Of a stretch of DNA of 64,000 nt, positions 25,744-35,115 are shown one piece after another. A program made the position numbers and the translations under genes. The notes beneath the pieces are model-generated. The model saw only the letters and a program-made list of their open reading frames with translations. It did no database searches and was not told the DNA's origin. The DNA lies in the NCBI RefSeq assembly GCF_020165985.1, contig NZ_JAIUKZ010000008.1, positions 186,001 to 250,000 of the forward strand, in the 5' to 3' direction. Position 1 is the first letter of the stretch. The number at the start of each line of letters is the position of its first letter. The DNA is from Bacillus sp. RAR_GA_16 (GTDB lineage Bacteria; Bacillota; Bacilli; Bacillales; Guptibacillaceae).

Positions 25744-26928
25744 TTAAGCGTGTTTATTTTTTACGAAACGTTCGATACGATCAATAGCTTCAAGAATGAC
25801 ATCTAATGAAGTTGCATATGAAAGTCTTACGTTCTCAGGTGAGCCGAATCCTGATCCAGGAACTAACGCTACTTTTTCTTCTTCAAGTAGGCCTTTTACA
25901 AACGCATCAACTGACTCGTACCCTGTTTTCTCTGCTGCTTCTTTTGCATTAGGAAACAGATAGAACGCCCCTTGAGGTTTGACACACGTAAACCCTGGGA
26001 TCATGTTTAGCTTTTCATAAACAGTGTTTAACCGTTCTTCAAATGCTGCCTTCATTTCATTCACAGGCTCTTGTGATCCTTCATAGGCGGCTAAAGCAGC
26101 ATACTGTGAAATCGATGTAGGATTTGAAGTTGAATGACTGGCTAAATTCGTCATCGCTTTAATAATTTCTTTTCTACCTGCCGCATAGCCAATTCTCCAA
26201 CCGGTCATTGAATGAGATTTCGATACGCCATTAATAATAACCGTTTGCTCTTTCAATTCAGGTGAAAGTTCCGCGATGGAAGTATGTTTTGCACCATCAT
26301 AAACAAGTTTTTCATAAATTTCATCGGAAACAATTAGAATATCATGCTCTAAACAAAAAGTCCCAATCTCTTTTAATTCCTCTGGTGAATAAATGGAACC
26401 TGTTGGATTTGAAGGGGAATTAATAATGACCGCTTTTGTTTGAGGCGTTACGGCCTTCTCTAATTGCGCTACTGTTATTTTAAATGCTTGCTCCTCTTTC
26501 CCTTCCACATAGACAGGATTCCCACCAGCTAATTTTACTTGTTCAGGATAACTTACCCAATATGGTGTTGGAATAATGACTTCGTCACCTTCATCGAGAA
26601 TAACTTGGAACAATGTATATAGCGCATGCTTTGCGCCAGTACAAACGATGACTTGATCCGTTTGATAAGTGATGTTTTGATCTTCCTTGAACTTAGCAAT
26701 GATACTTTCCTTTAAAGGGAGAATGCCACCTGAAGGCGTATACTTTGTTAACCCTTCATCCATCGCTTTTTTTGCTGCATTAAGGATATGCGAAGGGGTA
26801 TTAAAATCAGGTTCTCCTGCGCCAAGCGCAATCACATCATGACCTTCAGCTTTTAACGCTTTTGCTTTTGCAGTAATTTCTAATGTGGCAGATGGTGTCA
26901 GAGCTGCTACACGATTTGATAATTTCAT
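25744..26928 (-). CDS. aspB: Pyridoxal phosphate-dependent aspartate aminotransferase
   Basis: A 394-residue class I aminotransferase converting aspartate and 2-oxoglutarate to oxaloacetate and glutamate. Active-site residues visible are N174 in SNPTG, D202 and Y205 in SDEIYEKL, PLP lysine K237 in SKSHSMTGWRIGY, and R245. The start is ATG 26928 after GGGAGGAAG; the frame extends further upstream into ypmB and that part is ignored. It lies 22 bp after ypmB, as in B. subtilis (ypmA-ypmB-aspB-asnS). Confidence 0.95.
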   Translation of the reverse strand: MKLSNRVAALTPSATLEITAKAKALKAEGHDVIALGAGEPDFNTPSHILNAAKKAMDEGLTKYTPSGGILPLKESIIAKFKEDQNITYQTDQVIVCTGAKHALYTLFQVILDEGDEVIIPTPYWVSYPEQVKLAGGNPVYVEGKEEQAFKITVAQLEKAVTPQTKAVIINSPSNPTGSIYSPEELKEIGTFCLEHDILIVSDEIYEKLVYDGAKHTSIAELSPELKEQTVIINGVSKSHSMTGWRIGYAAGRKEIIKAMTNLASHSTSNPTSISQYAALAAYEGSQEPVNEMKAAFEERLNTVYEKLNMIPGFTCVKPQGAFYLFPNAKEAAEKTGYESVDAFVKGLLEEEKVALVPGSGFGSPENVRLSYATSLDVILEAIDRIERFVKNKHA

Positions 26929-26950
26929 TTCTCTTCCTCCCTTAATTGCA

Positions 26951-27448
26951 TTAACTTTGCTTGATCGAACGTGATCGCCAGTAATCCCCGTTACTAAAAT
27001 AGTAATAGGCGAACGTATAACGATTATCGGTATCGATAAATGTCGCTTCCCATACAAGAACTTGTTTCTTTTCTTGATTCACTTCAATGCCTGGTTTAAT
27101 CGCAATGACTTCTTTCGGAGAAAAGTCATTTGCTAGTTTTTCTTTCACACTTTCTGCACTAACGCCTTCTTCCACTTTCTTTGAAACGAGAGGTTGATCT
27201 TTATTTGGTACAAAAACATACACTTCGTCATCATTGTTATCTTTACCTTGTAAGACAACATAAGCATGGCTTGTACCGTGATATTGAATCGCTTTATCCA
27301 CATTTTTTACTACTGCTTCAGATTCAGCCCTAGCGATCGCTTTCTCCTCTAGCTTTTCGGGATGATCTGTAATGTCATGATAAAAAGAGATCCCTTGCCA
27401 AATCAACACGGCTACTATAATTCCGGCAATAATTCCTATCAGTCGCAT
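26951..27448 (-). CDS. ypmB: YpmB family protein (DUF5590)
   Basis: A 165-residue protein with one N-terminal membrane helix (about 3-20) and an extracytoplasmic domain made of two PepSY-like repeats. It matches YpmB by sequence and by position between ypmA and aspB. The function is not established; a cell-surface role is inferred from topology. The start lies 12 bp after the ypmA stop, so the two are co-transcribed. Confidence 0.88.
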   Translation of the reverse strand: MRLIGIIAGIIVAVLIWQGISFYHDITDHPEKLEEKAIARAESEAVVKNVDKAIQYHGTSHAYVVLQGKDNNDDEVYVFVPNKDQPLVSKKVEEGVSAESVKEKLANDFSPKEVIAIKPGIEVNQEKKQVLVWEATFIDTDNRYTFAYYYFSNGDYWRSRSIKQS

Positions 27449-27460
27449 ACCATCACCCTA

Positions 27461-27631
27461 TTATGTACGATAGATCGTGAAAATCATTTGATCCTGATCT
27501 TCTTCATCAAGTGCAAGTCCAAACATGAGATCTTTTTCTTTTAATGTGCGGTTTAATGAATCAACAATTTTGTAAATATCAAGTGACTTACTCACTTTTA
27601 CGGTAGATAAAACTTCAATATTGCTTTCCAT
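27461..27631 (-). CDS. ypmA: YpmA family small protein (DUF4264)
   Basis: A 56-residue acidic protein beginning MESNIEVLSTVKVSKSL and ending in DQDQMIFTIYRT, which I recognise as YpmA (DUF4264), function unknown. An AGGGAG-type site precedes the ATG. It is the first gene of the ypmA-ypmB-aspB-asnS run. Confidence 0.85.
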   Translation of the reverse strand: MESNIEVLSTVKVSKSLDIYKIVDSLNRTLKEKDLMFGLALDEEDQDQMIFTIYRT

Positions 27632-27714
27632 ACCTGTCATCTCCCTATACTATATGTGTTGACGATTGAATACGCCTATATGGTGTTATGTGCTCACTCC
27701 GGGATAAATTTACT

Positions 27715-27814
27715 ACTTATAGATGGCACAAGGTGAGACAAACTATAAGTACCGTCAGAGAGACGGTGCACGAAATCTGCTCCACTTCCAACAGTGCCTG
27801 CGCATCGCGCAGGC
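27715..27814 (-). other. Unexplained array of stable hairpins upstream of ypmA
   Basis: In the 281-bp gene-free gap 27632-27912 three perfect inverted repeats occur within 100 bp. They are GCCTGCGC / GCGCAGGC with a 3-nt loop (27796-27814), ACCGTC / GACGGT with a 5-nt loop (27751-27767), and ACTTATAG / CTATAAGT with a 20-nt loop (27715-27750). The last two abut without a gap. None is followed by a T-run. It may be a structured 5' leader of ypmA or a small RNA. I do not recognise it as a known class. Confidence 0.4.
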
Positions 27815-27912
27815 CATTTTCATGTTGCTTTCGCACCAAAATCTTTACGAAGTTTTCTCTTCCTATTTTTAAATAAGTTTCGTTTTTTTGCAACATATTC
27901 GATAAGGAATTT

Positions 27913-28737
27913 TTACCTTGTTTCTTTTGTAGGTAGCGTAATAACATCGTACCGGTCATTTTGGATACGAAGGGTGACACTGCCAATTCGATAAGGATAA
28001 TATACGTCTGTCCAGCTCTCATTCAATCGTTCAAGAACAGATTCACTTACATCAATATTGTTATGCCGAAAGATAACGGCCATTTGTGGGTCAATCGCGC
28101 TAAGAAATTCGGTAGAACTACCATTTCCAGCACCAAAATTTGCTACTTTTAAGACCTCTACTGCTTTTCCAGAAGATGCAATTTCTTCTTCAAGATCAAG
28201 ATTGGTTTCTCCCATCATTAATAAATCCTGACTTCCTAAGGATAGCATAAAAGTAGCGGAGCCTGCCTTAGAGATATTCAGGATTTCCACTTTTACTTCT
28301 TCCATCAGCTGAAACTGTTGATTTTCTTGAAGATGTGTTTTTTGAAGATGCGATGGAATGGACGGAAGAAATGTCTTTTCTACCTCTTCAGATAACACAA
28401 CTTCTTCTACATCAAAATAATGAAGTAAATTGGAAAAATTCCCAGCATACGCTTCATCTGCATTGGTTAGCCATACTTTTCTTAGTTCTTTCACTTTAAA
28501 CATTTGTAGTCGATTGATTAGCTCTTCTTCTGAACGAGAGCTGCCTGTATTAATCAGGACCGCTCCCTTTTCTTTCGATTGAAGAAGAATGGCCTCCCCA
28601 ACTGAAAGATCAAGAAACGTTACAGCTACTTCATGATTTCTTAAATGAAGATCGACTGATTGAATAGAGGCTTCAGCACTCGTCGTCATTCCCATAAGAA
28701 AAAAAGTGCTTATGAGTAGCTTATATAATTTCTTCAT
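27913..28737 (-). CDS. Secreted MBL-fold-like protein without metal ligands (ComEC C-terminal-like)
   Basis: A 274-residue exported protein with a signal peptide (1-25, AEA end) and a fold resembling the metallo-beta-lactamase domain at the C-terminus of ComEC. The segment VTFLDLSVGEAILLQSKEKGAVLINTGS matches that family's start. Where the family has the TH-x-H-x-DH zinc motif, this protein reads T-N-A-D-E-A-Y-A-G-N, so the zinc ligands are lost. Later family segments remain (LLMMGETNLDLEEE for the usual LLTGD). It is therefore probably a non-catalytic binding protein. The start is ATG 28737, 5 nt after GGAGGGG. Confidence 0.75.
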   Translation of the reverse strand: MKKLYKLLISTFFLMGMTTSAEASIQSVDLHLRNHEVAVTFLDLSVGEAILLQSKEKGAVLINTGSSRSEEELINRLQMFKVKELRKVWLTNADEAYAGNFSNLLHYFDVEEVVLSEEVEKTFLPSIPSHLQKTHLQENQQFQLMEEVKVEILNISKAGSATFMLSLGSQDLLMMGETNLDLEEEIASSGKAVEVLKVANFGAGNGSSTEFLSAIDPQMAVIFRHNNIDVSESVLERLNESWTDVYYPYRIGSVTLRIQNDRYDVITLPTKETR

Positions 28738-28780
28738 CACAACCCCTCCTCATAGAAGTAGTTTGTGATGAAGCTGTTCA

Positions 28781-31576
28781 TTATAACCAGAGATCTAGTT
28801 CATTAACCAATTCTTCAGTTGTCCCTTTAACTAGTGGCACATCAGGTAAAGATTTTATAAATAATCTTCCATATCTTGTTGAAATAATCCTGCGATCGAA
28901 GACAAACACTGCACCACGATCACGTTGAGAACGAACAAGCCGGCCAAAACCCTGTTTAAACCGTATGATCGCTTCAGGTAGCGAAAGCTCCATAAATGGG
29001 TTTCCACCTACGCTTTTTAACTGTTCCGATCTTGCTTGAAAAACGGGGTTATCAGGTGGTGAAAAAGGAAGACGTACAATAATAAGGCAACTTAAATCTT
29101 CTCCTGGAATATCGACCCCTTCCCAGAAACTACTTGTACCAAATAGAATTGCGTCTTCACTTTCTTTGAAATTCTTTGTTAATCGCACCCGGCTACCACT
29201 ATCAACACCCTGACTAATTAATGTTAATTCATCATGAACGATTAATTCTTTCATCCGATGATGCGCCTTTTTTAGCATGTCATAAGACGTAAACAAGACA
29301 AGCATTCTTCCACGTGTGACGCGAGCTATTTGTAGAATGGCATCTGTAATATGTTCAACAAATTGAAGATCTGATACATCCTTAATCATCGGTAAATCTG
29401 TCGGAATCATCAGTCTAGCTTGCTCACTATAATCAAATGGAGAATGATACTGATAGATAAGGGGGCCAAATTCTTCTAAGCCAAGTCGTTTCATCATGTA
29501 ATCAAACGAATTTTTAACGGTAAGCGTTGCGGATGTGAGCAATACGCTTTTTTTCTTCCCAAAATAGTCGCTCGAAAGCAGAGAGCCTACCTCCACTGGT
29601 CTACTAAACAGAAATGCAGAATTCAATGACCCTTTAGGATCAATTTCTACCCACTTTACATCGTTTTCACTTTCACTTAGAAGGAGATAGTCCACTTTTG
29701 ATAATTCCTCTAACACTGAGGCATGAATTCCTTTAAAATCAGCAGCCGTGTTGATTTGTTCACGTGTTAACTCATCTTCTTTAAGATCAAGTTCTTTCTC
29801 TAGTTTTTTCAATGATTTATCTAGATCCTTCAAATAGAATACCAATCGATGCGCAGCTTCCTGTATGGCTTCCCATGCTCGGCTACTCTCATTTGTAATC
29901 CGATAGCTTAGTCGTCCAACTTCATTTGACCTGTGTATATTTTTTTGTACATAACGATGGAGCATACGGAAAAGTTCATCCACATCGCCTAGTATTGTTT
30001 TCACATAAGCATCTATTTCATGTTTTGATTCCTCTATTTCTACCTCAAGGTCTTTTAAAATACTTAACACTTTTCCATAAATGCCGTCACCATCTTTTAA
30101 TCCCATTCGTACAAACCCTTGTAAAATTGAAAAATAATCTGTTTTTATGCCAAAAAACTCTGTAGCGATGTCTTCAAGATGATGAGCTTCATCAATTACT
30201 GCCTGCTGATAAGCAGGTAATAATTGATGCTCATTTATTAAATCACTGAATAATAAAGCGTGATTTGTAATAATTAAATCAGCATTCATGGCAAATCGCT
30301 TTCTTCGATGATAAAAGTCACGGGAAAACCAGGGTGAACGATGGTTAGCAGAAACGGTGGCATCACTTTTCACCTGATGCCAAAAGATTTTTCCACCACT
30401 AGAAAGATTTAATTCTTCTACGTCACCATAATCTGTTTCAAGTAGCCAAACGAGGATCTGCGCCTTCGTTAAAATCGTATCGTAATTGTCTTCTTCTACG
30501 TGAAGTAGCTGCTGTTCAAAGCGTGTTAAGTCGAGATAATGACTTCTCCCTTTTATGATTGTAGCGTTAAAAGTAAACGGCAAGATATCGCGAAGAAAAG
30601 GGAGATCGCGTTGTAAGAGCTGTTCTTGTAATTGAATCGTGTGAGTACTAACGACAACTGGCTTACCAGAATTTTTAGCATGAACGACTCCAGGCATTAA
30701 GTAGCCTAGAGATTTCCCTATTCCAGTACCTGCTTCGATTAAAATGTGTTGATTCGTTTCAAATGCATGAGCCACTTGCTTCATCATATCACTTTGACCT
30801 GCGCGCACTTCAAAGTTGGGAATAATCTCGGCCATTTGTTCTTCAAACTCTTTCTGAGCTGTAGCAAATTGAATCGCTTTGTGAGGAGACTGCACCTCAC
30901 TCATTTGTTCTTGTAACTTTAGCGCGATATTTCGAAATACTTCAAAATTGCCTTCTGGTTCAATCCTATTCTTTTTGTCTTGTATCATTTCATGCAAAAC
31001 CACTTCCAGATCGCTATACAGTCGAGTGGAAAGTCCTTCTAACTGTTCTAGAGTTACAAGTGGTAATCCATACAATTTATCAAAAAGAAATAGCAAAAGT
31101 TCAGCTGTAACTTCAGCATCGCTATCAGCTTGATGAGGGTTATCATGCTGGATTTCTAAATATTCCGCTAATGAAGATAACTTATATGCTTCAGCTGTTG
31201 GCAATAAAATCCTAGCAAGCTCAACTGTGTCAATGGTAGGGCCTGTAAATGGGTCATATCCACTCGTGTCAAGCTGTGCATTCATAAAGTTTAGGTCAAA
31301 CCGTACATTATGGGCAACAAAATAAGCCCCATCCAGTCTTTTCAGAAGTTCAGGAGCAACTTCTTCAAATAAGGGTGCATCCTTTAAATCATCATCAGAA
31401 ATTCCAGTCAATTGTTGGATAAAGAGAGGAAGTGATGTTTCAGGGTTAACAAATGTTGCATACCGATCAACAATCATTCCGTCTTCCACTACTGCTAGTC
31501 CTATCTGAATAATCCGATCCCCATTTTTAGGGGAATTTCCTGTTGTCTCAAAATCTATAATGGTATATCGATTCAT
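28781..31576 (-). CDS. dinG: ATP-dependent helicase/exonuclease DinG
   Basis: A 931-residue fusion: an N-terminal DEDDh 3'-5' exonuclease domain (IIDFETTG with D8 and E10; later HNVRFDLNF and HQADSDAE) and an XPD/DinG-type superfamily 2 helicase with Walker A GTGIGKS and the box VIDEAHH. The C-terminal motif is GFGRLVRSQRDRG. In Firmicutes DinG the exonuclease is active and the helicase part lacks the iron-sulphur cysteines of E. coli DinG; I see no four-Cys cluster here. Its role is in DNA repair or RNA/DNA processing. It lies 44 bp upstream of the MBL-like gene. Confidence 0.92.
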   Translation of the reverse strand: MNRYTIIDFETTGNSPKNGDRIIQIGLAVVEDGMIVDRYATFVNPETSLPLFIQQLTGISDDDLKDAPLFEEVAPELLKRLDGAYFVAHNVRFDLNFMNAQLDTSGYDPFTGPTIDTVELARILLPTAEAYKLSSLAEYLEIQHDNPHQADSDAEVTAELLLFLFDKLYGLPLVTLEQLEGLSTRLYSDLEVVLHEMIQDKKNRIEPEGNFEVFRNIALKLQEQMSEVQSPHKAIQFATAQKEFEEQMAEIIPNFEVRAGQSDMMKQVAHAFETNQHILIEAGTGIGKSLGYLMPGVVHAKNSGKPVVVSTHTIQLQEQLLQRDLPFLRDILPFTFNATIIKGRSHYLDLTRFEQQLLHVEEDNYDTILTKAQILVWLLETDYGDVEELNLSSGGKIFWHQVKSDATVSANHRSPWFSRDFYHRRKRFAMNADLIITNHALLFSDLINEHQLLPAYQQAVIDEAHHLEDIATEFFGIKTDYFSILQGFVRMGLKDGDGIYGKVLSILKDLEVEIEESKHEIDAYVKTILGDVDELFRMLHRYVQKNIHRSNEVGRLSYRITNESSRAWEAIQEAAHRLVFYLKDLDKSLKKLEKELDLKEDELTREQINTAADFKGIHASVLEELSKVDYLLLSESENDVKWVEIDPKGSLNSAFLFSRPVEVGSLLSSDYFGKKKSVLLTSATLTVKNSFDYMMKRLGLEEFGPLIYQYHSPFDYSEQARLMIPTDLPMIKDVSDLQFVEHITDAILQIARVTRGRMLVLFTSYDMLKKAHHRMKELIVHDELTLISQGVDSGSRVRLTKNFKESEDAILFGTSSFWEGVDIPGEDLSCLIIVRLPFSPPDNPVFQARSEQLKSVGGNPFMELSLPEAIIRFKQGFGRLVRSQRDRGAVFVFDRRIISTRYGRLFIKSLPDVPLVKGTTEELVNELDLWL

Positions 31577-31750
31577 ACGTTTTCACCTCAGTTGCTTCAA
31601 CCCTTTAGCGGTCACCTTCATTACTTTATCATTTTTTCAGTTGAACGGAAAATAATTTCTTACTCCGTTGAACGAGATTCACATAATAATCACCGACCGC
31701 TCTCAGAACGCTATGCTGAGATCAATGAGAAGCAATGAGACGATCGAGAA

Positions 31751-31779
31751 AAAAGCTCTGGACCAGGTCCAGAGCTTTT
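31751..31779 (-). terminator. Terminator of panBCD
   Basis: Perfect 13-bp stem AAAAGCTCTGGAC / GTCCAGAGCTTTT with a 3-nt loop and T-rich tail on the minus strand. The rest of the 205-bp gap before dinG holds a short inverted repeat TCTCAG / CTGAGA and no gene. Confidence 0.88.
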
Positions 31780-31781
31780 GC

Positions 31782-32165
31782 TTATAAAATTGTGGCTTCA
31801 GGCTCTAGCCCAATCATATCGACGATTTCATTCTTTTCATTCATAATGGCTACCCGTGGCGTGAATTGTTGGGCTTCTTCTTCGCTCATCATAGCGTATG
31901 CGACAATAATGACAATATCTCCTTCTTGAACAAGTCGGGCAGCTGCTCCATTTAAGCAAACAACCCCCGATCCTCTTTCCCCAGGAATAATGTAGGTTTC
32001 TAATCTTGCTCCATTATTATTATTCACAATTTGAACTTTTTCATTCGGAAGCATGCCTACCGAATCAATAATGTCCTCGTCAATTGTAATGCTCCCGACA
32101 TAGTTTAAATTCGCTTCCGTTACACGTGCTCTATGGATCTTGCCCTTCATCATTGTAACAAACAT
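31782..32165 (-). CDS. panD: Aspartate 1-decarboxylase
   Basis: A 127-residue pyruvoyl enzyme that makes beta-alanine from L-aspartate for pantothenate. The self-cleavage site G24-S25 (YVGSITID), K9, H11 and Y58 (LETYIIPG) are present. It is the last gene of panBCD, 3 bp after panC, and is followed by a terminator. Confidence 0.97.
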   Translation of the reverse strand: MFVTMMKGKIHRARVTEANLNYVGSITIDEDIIDSVGMLPNEKVQIVNNNNGARLETYIIPGERGSGVVCLNGAAARLVQEGDIVIIVAYAMMSEEEAQQFTPRVAIMNEKNEIVDMIGLEPEATIL

Positions 32166-32168
32166 CGT

Positions 32169-33032
32169 TTACACTCCTATCGCTATTCCATGACTTGCTG
32201 TCACTTTATTGTCAATCAATCGTGCTGCAGAAAATTGAACGGCTACTGCTATAATGATGTTTCCTTTTATCACTTCTATCTTTTCAAGGTCGGGATATGA
32301 CAGAACTTCAACATAATCTACTTTTCCTGACGTCTGGCTTAATAACGACACGATAAGCTCTCTAATTGTTGCTGGATTTGTTTCTCCAAGCTCAATTGCC
32401 TTCGTTGCCTCATCAAGACTTTTTGACAGTTGAATGGCCTCTTTTCGTTCAGTAGGTGTTAAATACACATTGCGTGAGCTTTTCGCAAGCCCATCTTTCT
32501 CACGAATAATTGGACAGGGTACGATTTCAACAGGAACATTAAAATCCTCCACGAGACCTTTTATCACGGCTACTTGCTGTGCATCTTTCATGCCAAAATA
32601 AGCACGTTCTGGAAGAACAATTTGCAGTAATTTCATGACAACCGTAGCGACTCCATCAAAGTGGCCCGGGCGTGATTCCCCACATAATGTATCTACTCTT
32701 GCCTGCACGGTTAATCTTGTTGTGCGTTCTTTTGGATACATTTCTTCGACATTTGGATAAAATAAAACGTCAACCCCAGCTAGTTTTGCAAGTTCTTCAT
32801 CGCGCTTCAAATCTCTTGGGTAGCGATCAAAATCTTCATCGGGACCAAATTGAAGGGGGTTCACAAAAATGCTCATGATAACGCAATCATTTTGCTTCAC
32901 CGCTTCCTCTACAAGACTCATATGGCCTTCATGTAGATAACCCATTGTAGGTACAAAGCCAATTGTTTTACCCGATTTCAACGTTTGTTTTGAATAAGTC
33001 TGCATTTCTTTAATCGTCGTAATGATTTTCAT
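32169..33032 (-). CDS. panC: Pantothenate synthetase
   Basis: A 287-residue ATP-dependent ligase joining pantoate and beta-alanine. The HIGH-like nucleotide site is [13 protein letters not shown] (H34, H37), and the KMSKS-like element is [12 protein letters not shown]. It overlaps the panB stop by 4 bp, so translation is coupled. Confidence 0.97.
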   Translation of the reverse strand: MKIITTIKEMQTYSKQTLKSGKTIGFVPTMGYLHEGHMSLVEEAVKQNDCVIMSIFVNPLQFGPDEDFDRYPRDLKRDEELAKLAGVDVLFYPNVEEMYPKERTTRLTVQARVDTLCGESRPGHFDGVATVVMKLLQIVLPERAYFGMKDAQQVAVIKGLVEDFNVPVEIVPCPIIREKDGLAKSSRNVYLTPTERKEAIQLSKSLDEATKAIELGETNPATIRELIVSLLSQTSGKVDYVEVLSYPDLEKIEVIKGNIIIAVAVQFSAARLIDNKVTASHGIAIGV

Positions 33033-33868
33033 GCTCTCGTCCCCCCATACATTCCTGATAGCTGCTCTGCTTTCATATTAAATGAGTGCTTTTGCTCTGG
33101 GAACTGACGTCCTTTCACCTCGGAAACATATTCACTCACTGCCATTGAAATGATCTCTGAAACAAGGCTATATTGCTTCACAAACTTAGGTACATGACCT
33201 GTGCCGTATCCAATCACATCGTGATAAACGAGTACTTGTCCATCTGCATTAACACCCGCTCCAATACCAATGACTGGAATAGAAAGTTCTTGCGTCACCA
33301 TTTCCGTAAGCTGCTGAGGCACGCACTCAAGGACAAGGGAAAAAGCTCCTGCTTCTTCAATGGCCTTGGCTTCTTTAACAAGTAAAGCAGCACTTTCAGA
33401 TTCCTTTGCCTGTACTTTATAACCACCTAATACACCAACAGATTGTGGTGTTAGACCAAGATGGCCCATTACTGGTACGCCTGCAGACGTTAACTTTTGA
33501 ATTTGGGAAATGACTTCACCACCACCTTCAAGCTTAACAGCATGAGCTCCCGCTTCCTGCATAAGTCTGCCTGCATGAGCCAACGTCTCATTAACATTGC
33601 GGTGATAGGTAAGGAAAGGAAGATCCGTTACAATAAATGTTTCGGGTGCACCACGCTTTACTGCTTTCGTATGAAGGACCATATCATCCATCGTAACAGG
33701 AACGGTTGAATCGTATCCAAGAGCTACCATTCCTACAGAATCGCCTACTAACAAAAGATCCACACCAGCATTTTCTGCTAGTTTTGCAGAAGGAAAATCA
33801 TAGGCCGTTAGCATCGCAATTGGATCCTGTTTTTCTTTCATCTTCTTAAAATCACTGGTTGTTTTCAT
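33029..33868 (-). CDS. panB: 3-methyl-2-oxobutanoate hydroxymethyltransferase
   Basis: A 279-residue TIM-barrel enzyme transferring a one-carbon unit from methylene-tetrahydrofolate to 2-oxoisovalerate. It shows [10 protein letters not shown], the metal site in [16 protein letters not shown] and the catalytic Glu in LECVP. The start is ATG 33868, behind AGGAGG; an upstream ATG at 33919 is in the leader hairpin. It is the first gene of panBCD behind a structured leader with a terminator. Confidence 0.96.
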   Translation of the reverse strand: MKTTSDFKKMKEKQDPIAMLTAYDFPSAKLAENAGVDLLLVGDSVGMVALGYDSTVPVTMDDMVLHTKAVKRGAPETFIVTDLPFLTYHRNVNETLAHAGRLMQEAGAHAVKLEGGGEVISQIQKLTSAGVPVMGHLGLTPQSVGVLGGYKVQAKESESAALLVKEAKAIEEAGAFSLVLECVPQQLTEMVTQELSIPVIGIGAGVNADGQVLVYHDVIGYGTGHVPKFVKQYSLVSEIISMAVSEYVSEVKGRQFPEQKHSFNMKAEQLSGMYGGTRA

Positions 33869-33906
33869 TTTTTTCCTCCTTTGTTTAGAGGAATAGCTCA
33901 CCGCAC

Positions 33907-33999
33907 AAAAAACCTCCAAACATGGAATTGCAGCAGACAGGGGTATCCCATCAGTCTATGCACGCATAGACTTGCCGCAACACTCCATGTAAGGAGGTT
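33907..33999 (-). promoter_or_regulatory. Structured panB leader: three-way junction ending in a terminator
   Basis: On the minus strand AACCTCCTTACATGGA pairs with TCCATGTTTGGAGGTT (14 of 16), extended inward by TTGCGGCA / TGCTGCAA. This long helix closes two inner hairpins, AGTCTATG / CATAGACT (33953-33972) and GGG / CCC (33941-33949), giving a three-way junction, and runs into T6. A transcript reaching panB must avoid this terminator. A further hairpin (34074-34099) lies nearer the promoter. The Rfam 'pan' motif occurs before pan genes in Firmicutes; I cannot tell whether this is an instance. Confidence 0.65.
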
Positions 34000-34110
34000 A
34001 CTTTATCGGTTTTATCCCTCTGTCCCAGTCCATAAGGATCAAGGCAGAATATCAGTTTAATTTCAAAGTAAATGGTGCGGCTCTAATCGGATACCGCCCT
34101 TACATCTGTT

Positions 34111-34119
34111 AGTATAGCA
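34111..34119 (-). promoter_or_regulatory. Extended -10 promoter of panBCD
   Basis: On the minus strand TGCTATACT is an extended -10 element. No good -35 box is seen. The resulting leader to panB would be about 235 nt. Confidence 0.5.
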
Positions 34120-34137
34120 GAAAATGTGACACATTCG

Positions 34138-35115
34138 TTAACAGATTTCAATATCTGCAGAATAAATATAATGCATCTTTCCGTTCTCATCTTCTAAGAG
34201 TAGGACACCTTCTTCTGTAATGCCTTTTGCAAGCCCCTCAATGACACCATTTAATGTTCGCGCCTTTATTTTTCGACCAAGACTTACGGCATAGCTTTCC
34301 CATAATAGCTTAATCATTCGAAATCCATTTTTTAAATACTCTTCATAGAGCGTTTCTAATTCATTTAAAATGGCAGCCAGAAGAGCTGAGCGGGTTATTT
34401 CCCTACCTGACTCAATCTTTAGAGAAGTTGCGGTTGTTAAATTTTCAGGGAAATCTTCATGACTTGCATTTACGTTAATACCCATACCAATGATAATGGA
34501 TTTAATTTGGTCTGCTTCAGCCTGGAGCTCCGTTAGAATGCCCACTACTTTTTTTCCATCAATTAATATATCATTCGGCCACTTGATTTCGGCTTCAAGT
34601 CCCGTTTGTTTACGAATCGCATGGACCACACTAACTGCCGCAATTAGCGTAAACTGAGGTGCCCTCTGAGGCGGAAGTTTTGGCCGAAGGATAATACTTG
34701 TCCAAATTCCGCTGCCGCTAGGAGAGTGCCAGGAACGTCCAAGTCTTCCCTTACCTGCGGTTTGTTCATCAGCAACAATAATCGTGCCCTCAGGGGTACC
34801 ACGATGAGCTAGGTCATGCGCAATAAACTGAGTTGATTCGACAGTAGGATACGTATAAATTGTTTTTCCAAGAAAATTAGTTGTTAGCTTGAGAGCAATT
34901 TCCTCTTTGCTTAACATATCCGGTCTTGAAACAATACGATATCCTTTCTTTTGAACTGCTTCAACTTCATAGCCATTTTTACGAAGTTCTGAAACGTGTT
35001 TCCATATTGCCGTTCGCGAAACATTGAGCGTTTCACTAATCATTTGACCTGAAACGTAGGTTTCCGCATGTTCTTCAAGCATTTGCAGCAGCCGCTGCCT
35101 TATTGAGTCTGCCAC
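34138..35115 (-). CDS. birA: Bifunctional biotin ligase / biotin operon repressor
   Basis: A 325-residue BirA. The N-terminal winged helix (about 5-62, ISETLNVSRTAIWKHVSEL) binds DNA; the ligase domain has GKGRLGRSWHSP (121-132) and the lysine in IKWPNDILI; a C-terminal SH3-like domain ends in IYSADIEI. It biotinylates acetyl-CoA carboxylase and represses biotin genes. It overlaps cca by 16 bp and is the last gene of the mazG-dapB-mgsA-bshB1-bshA-cca-birA run. Confidence 0.95.
   Translation of the reverse strand: MADSIRQRLLQMLEEHAETYVSGQMISETLNVSRTAIWKHVSELRKNGYEVEAVQKKGYRIVSRPDMLSKEEIALKLTTNFLGKTIYTYPTVESTQFIAHDLAHRGTPEGTIIVADEQTAGKGRLGRSWHSPSGSGIWTSIILRPKLPPQRAPQFTLIAAVSVVHAIRKQTGLEAEIKWPNDILIDGKKVVGILTELQAEADQIKSIIIGMGINVNASHEDFPENLTTATSLKIESGREITRSALLAAILNELETLYEEYLKNGFRMIKLLWESYAVSLGRKIKARTLNGVIEGLAKGITEEGVLLLEDENGKMHYIYSADIEIC

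Noticed and set aside
27717-28022. A 101-codon minus-strand frame overlapping the end of the MBL-like gene and the hairpin array
   Set aside because: No ribosome site, overlaps a better gene in another frame, and runs through stable hairpins.
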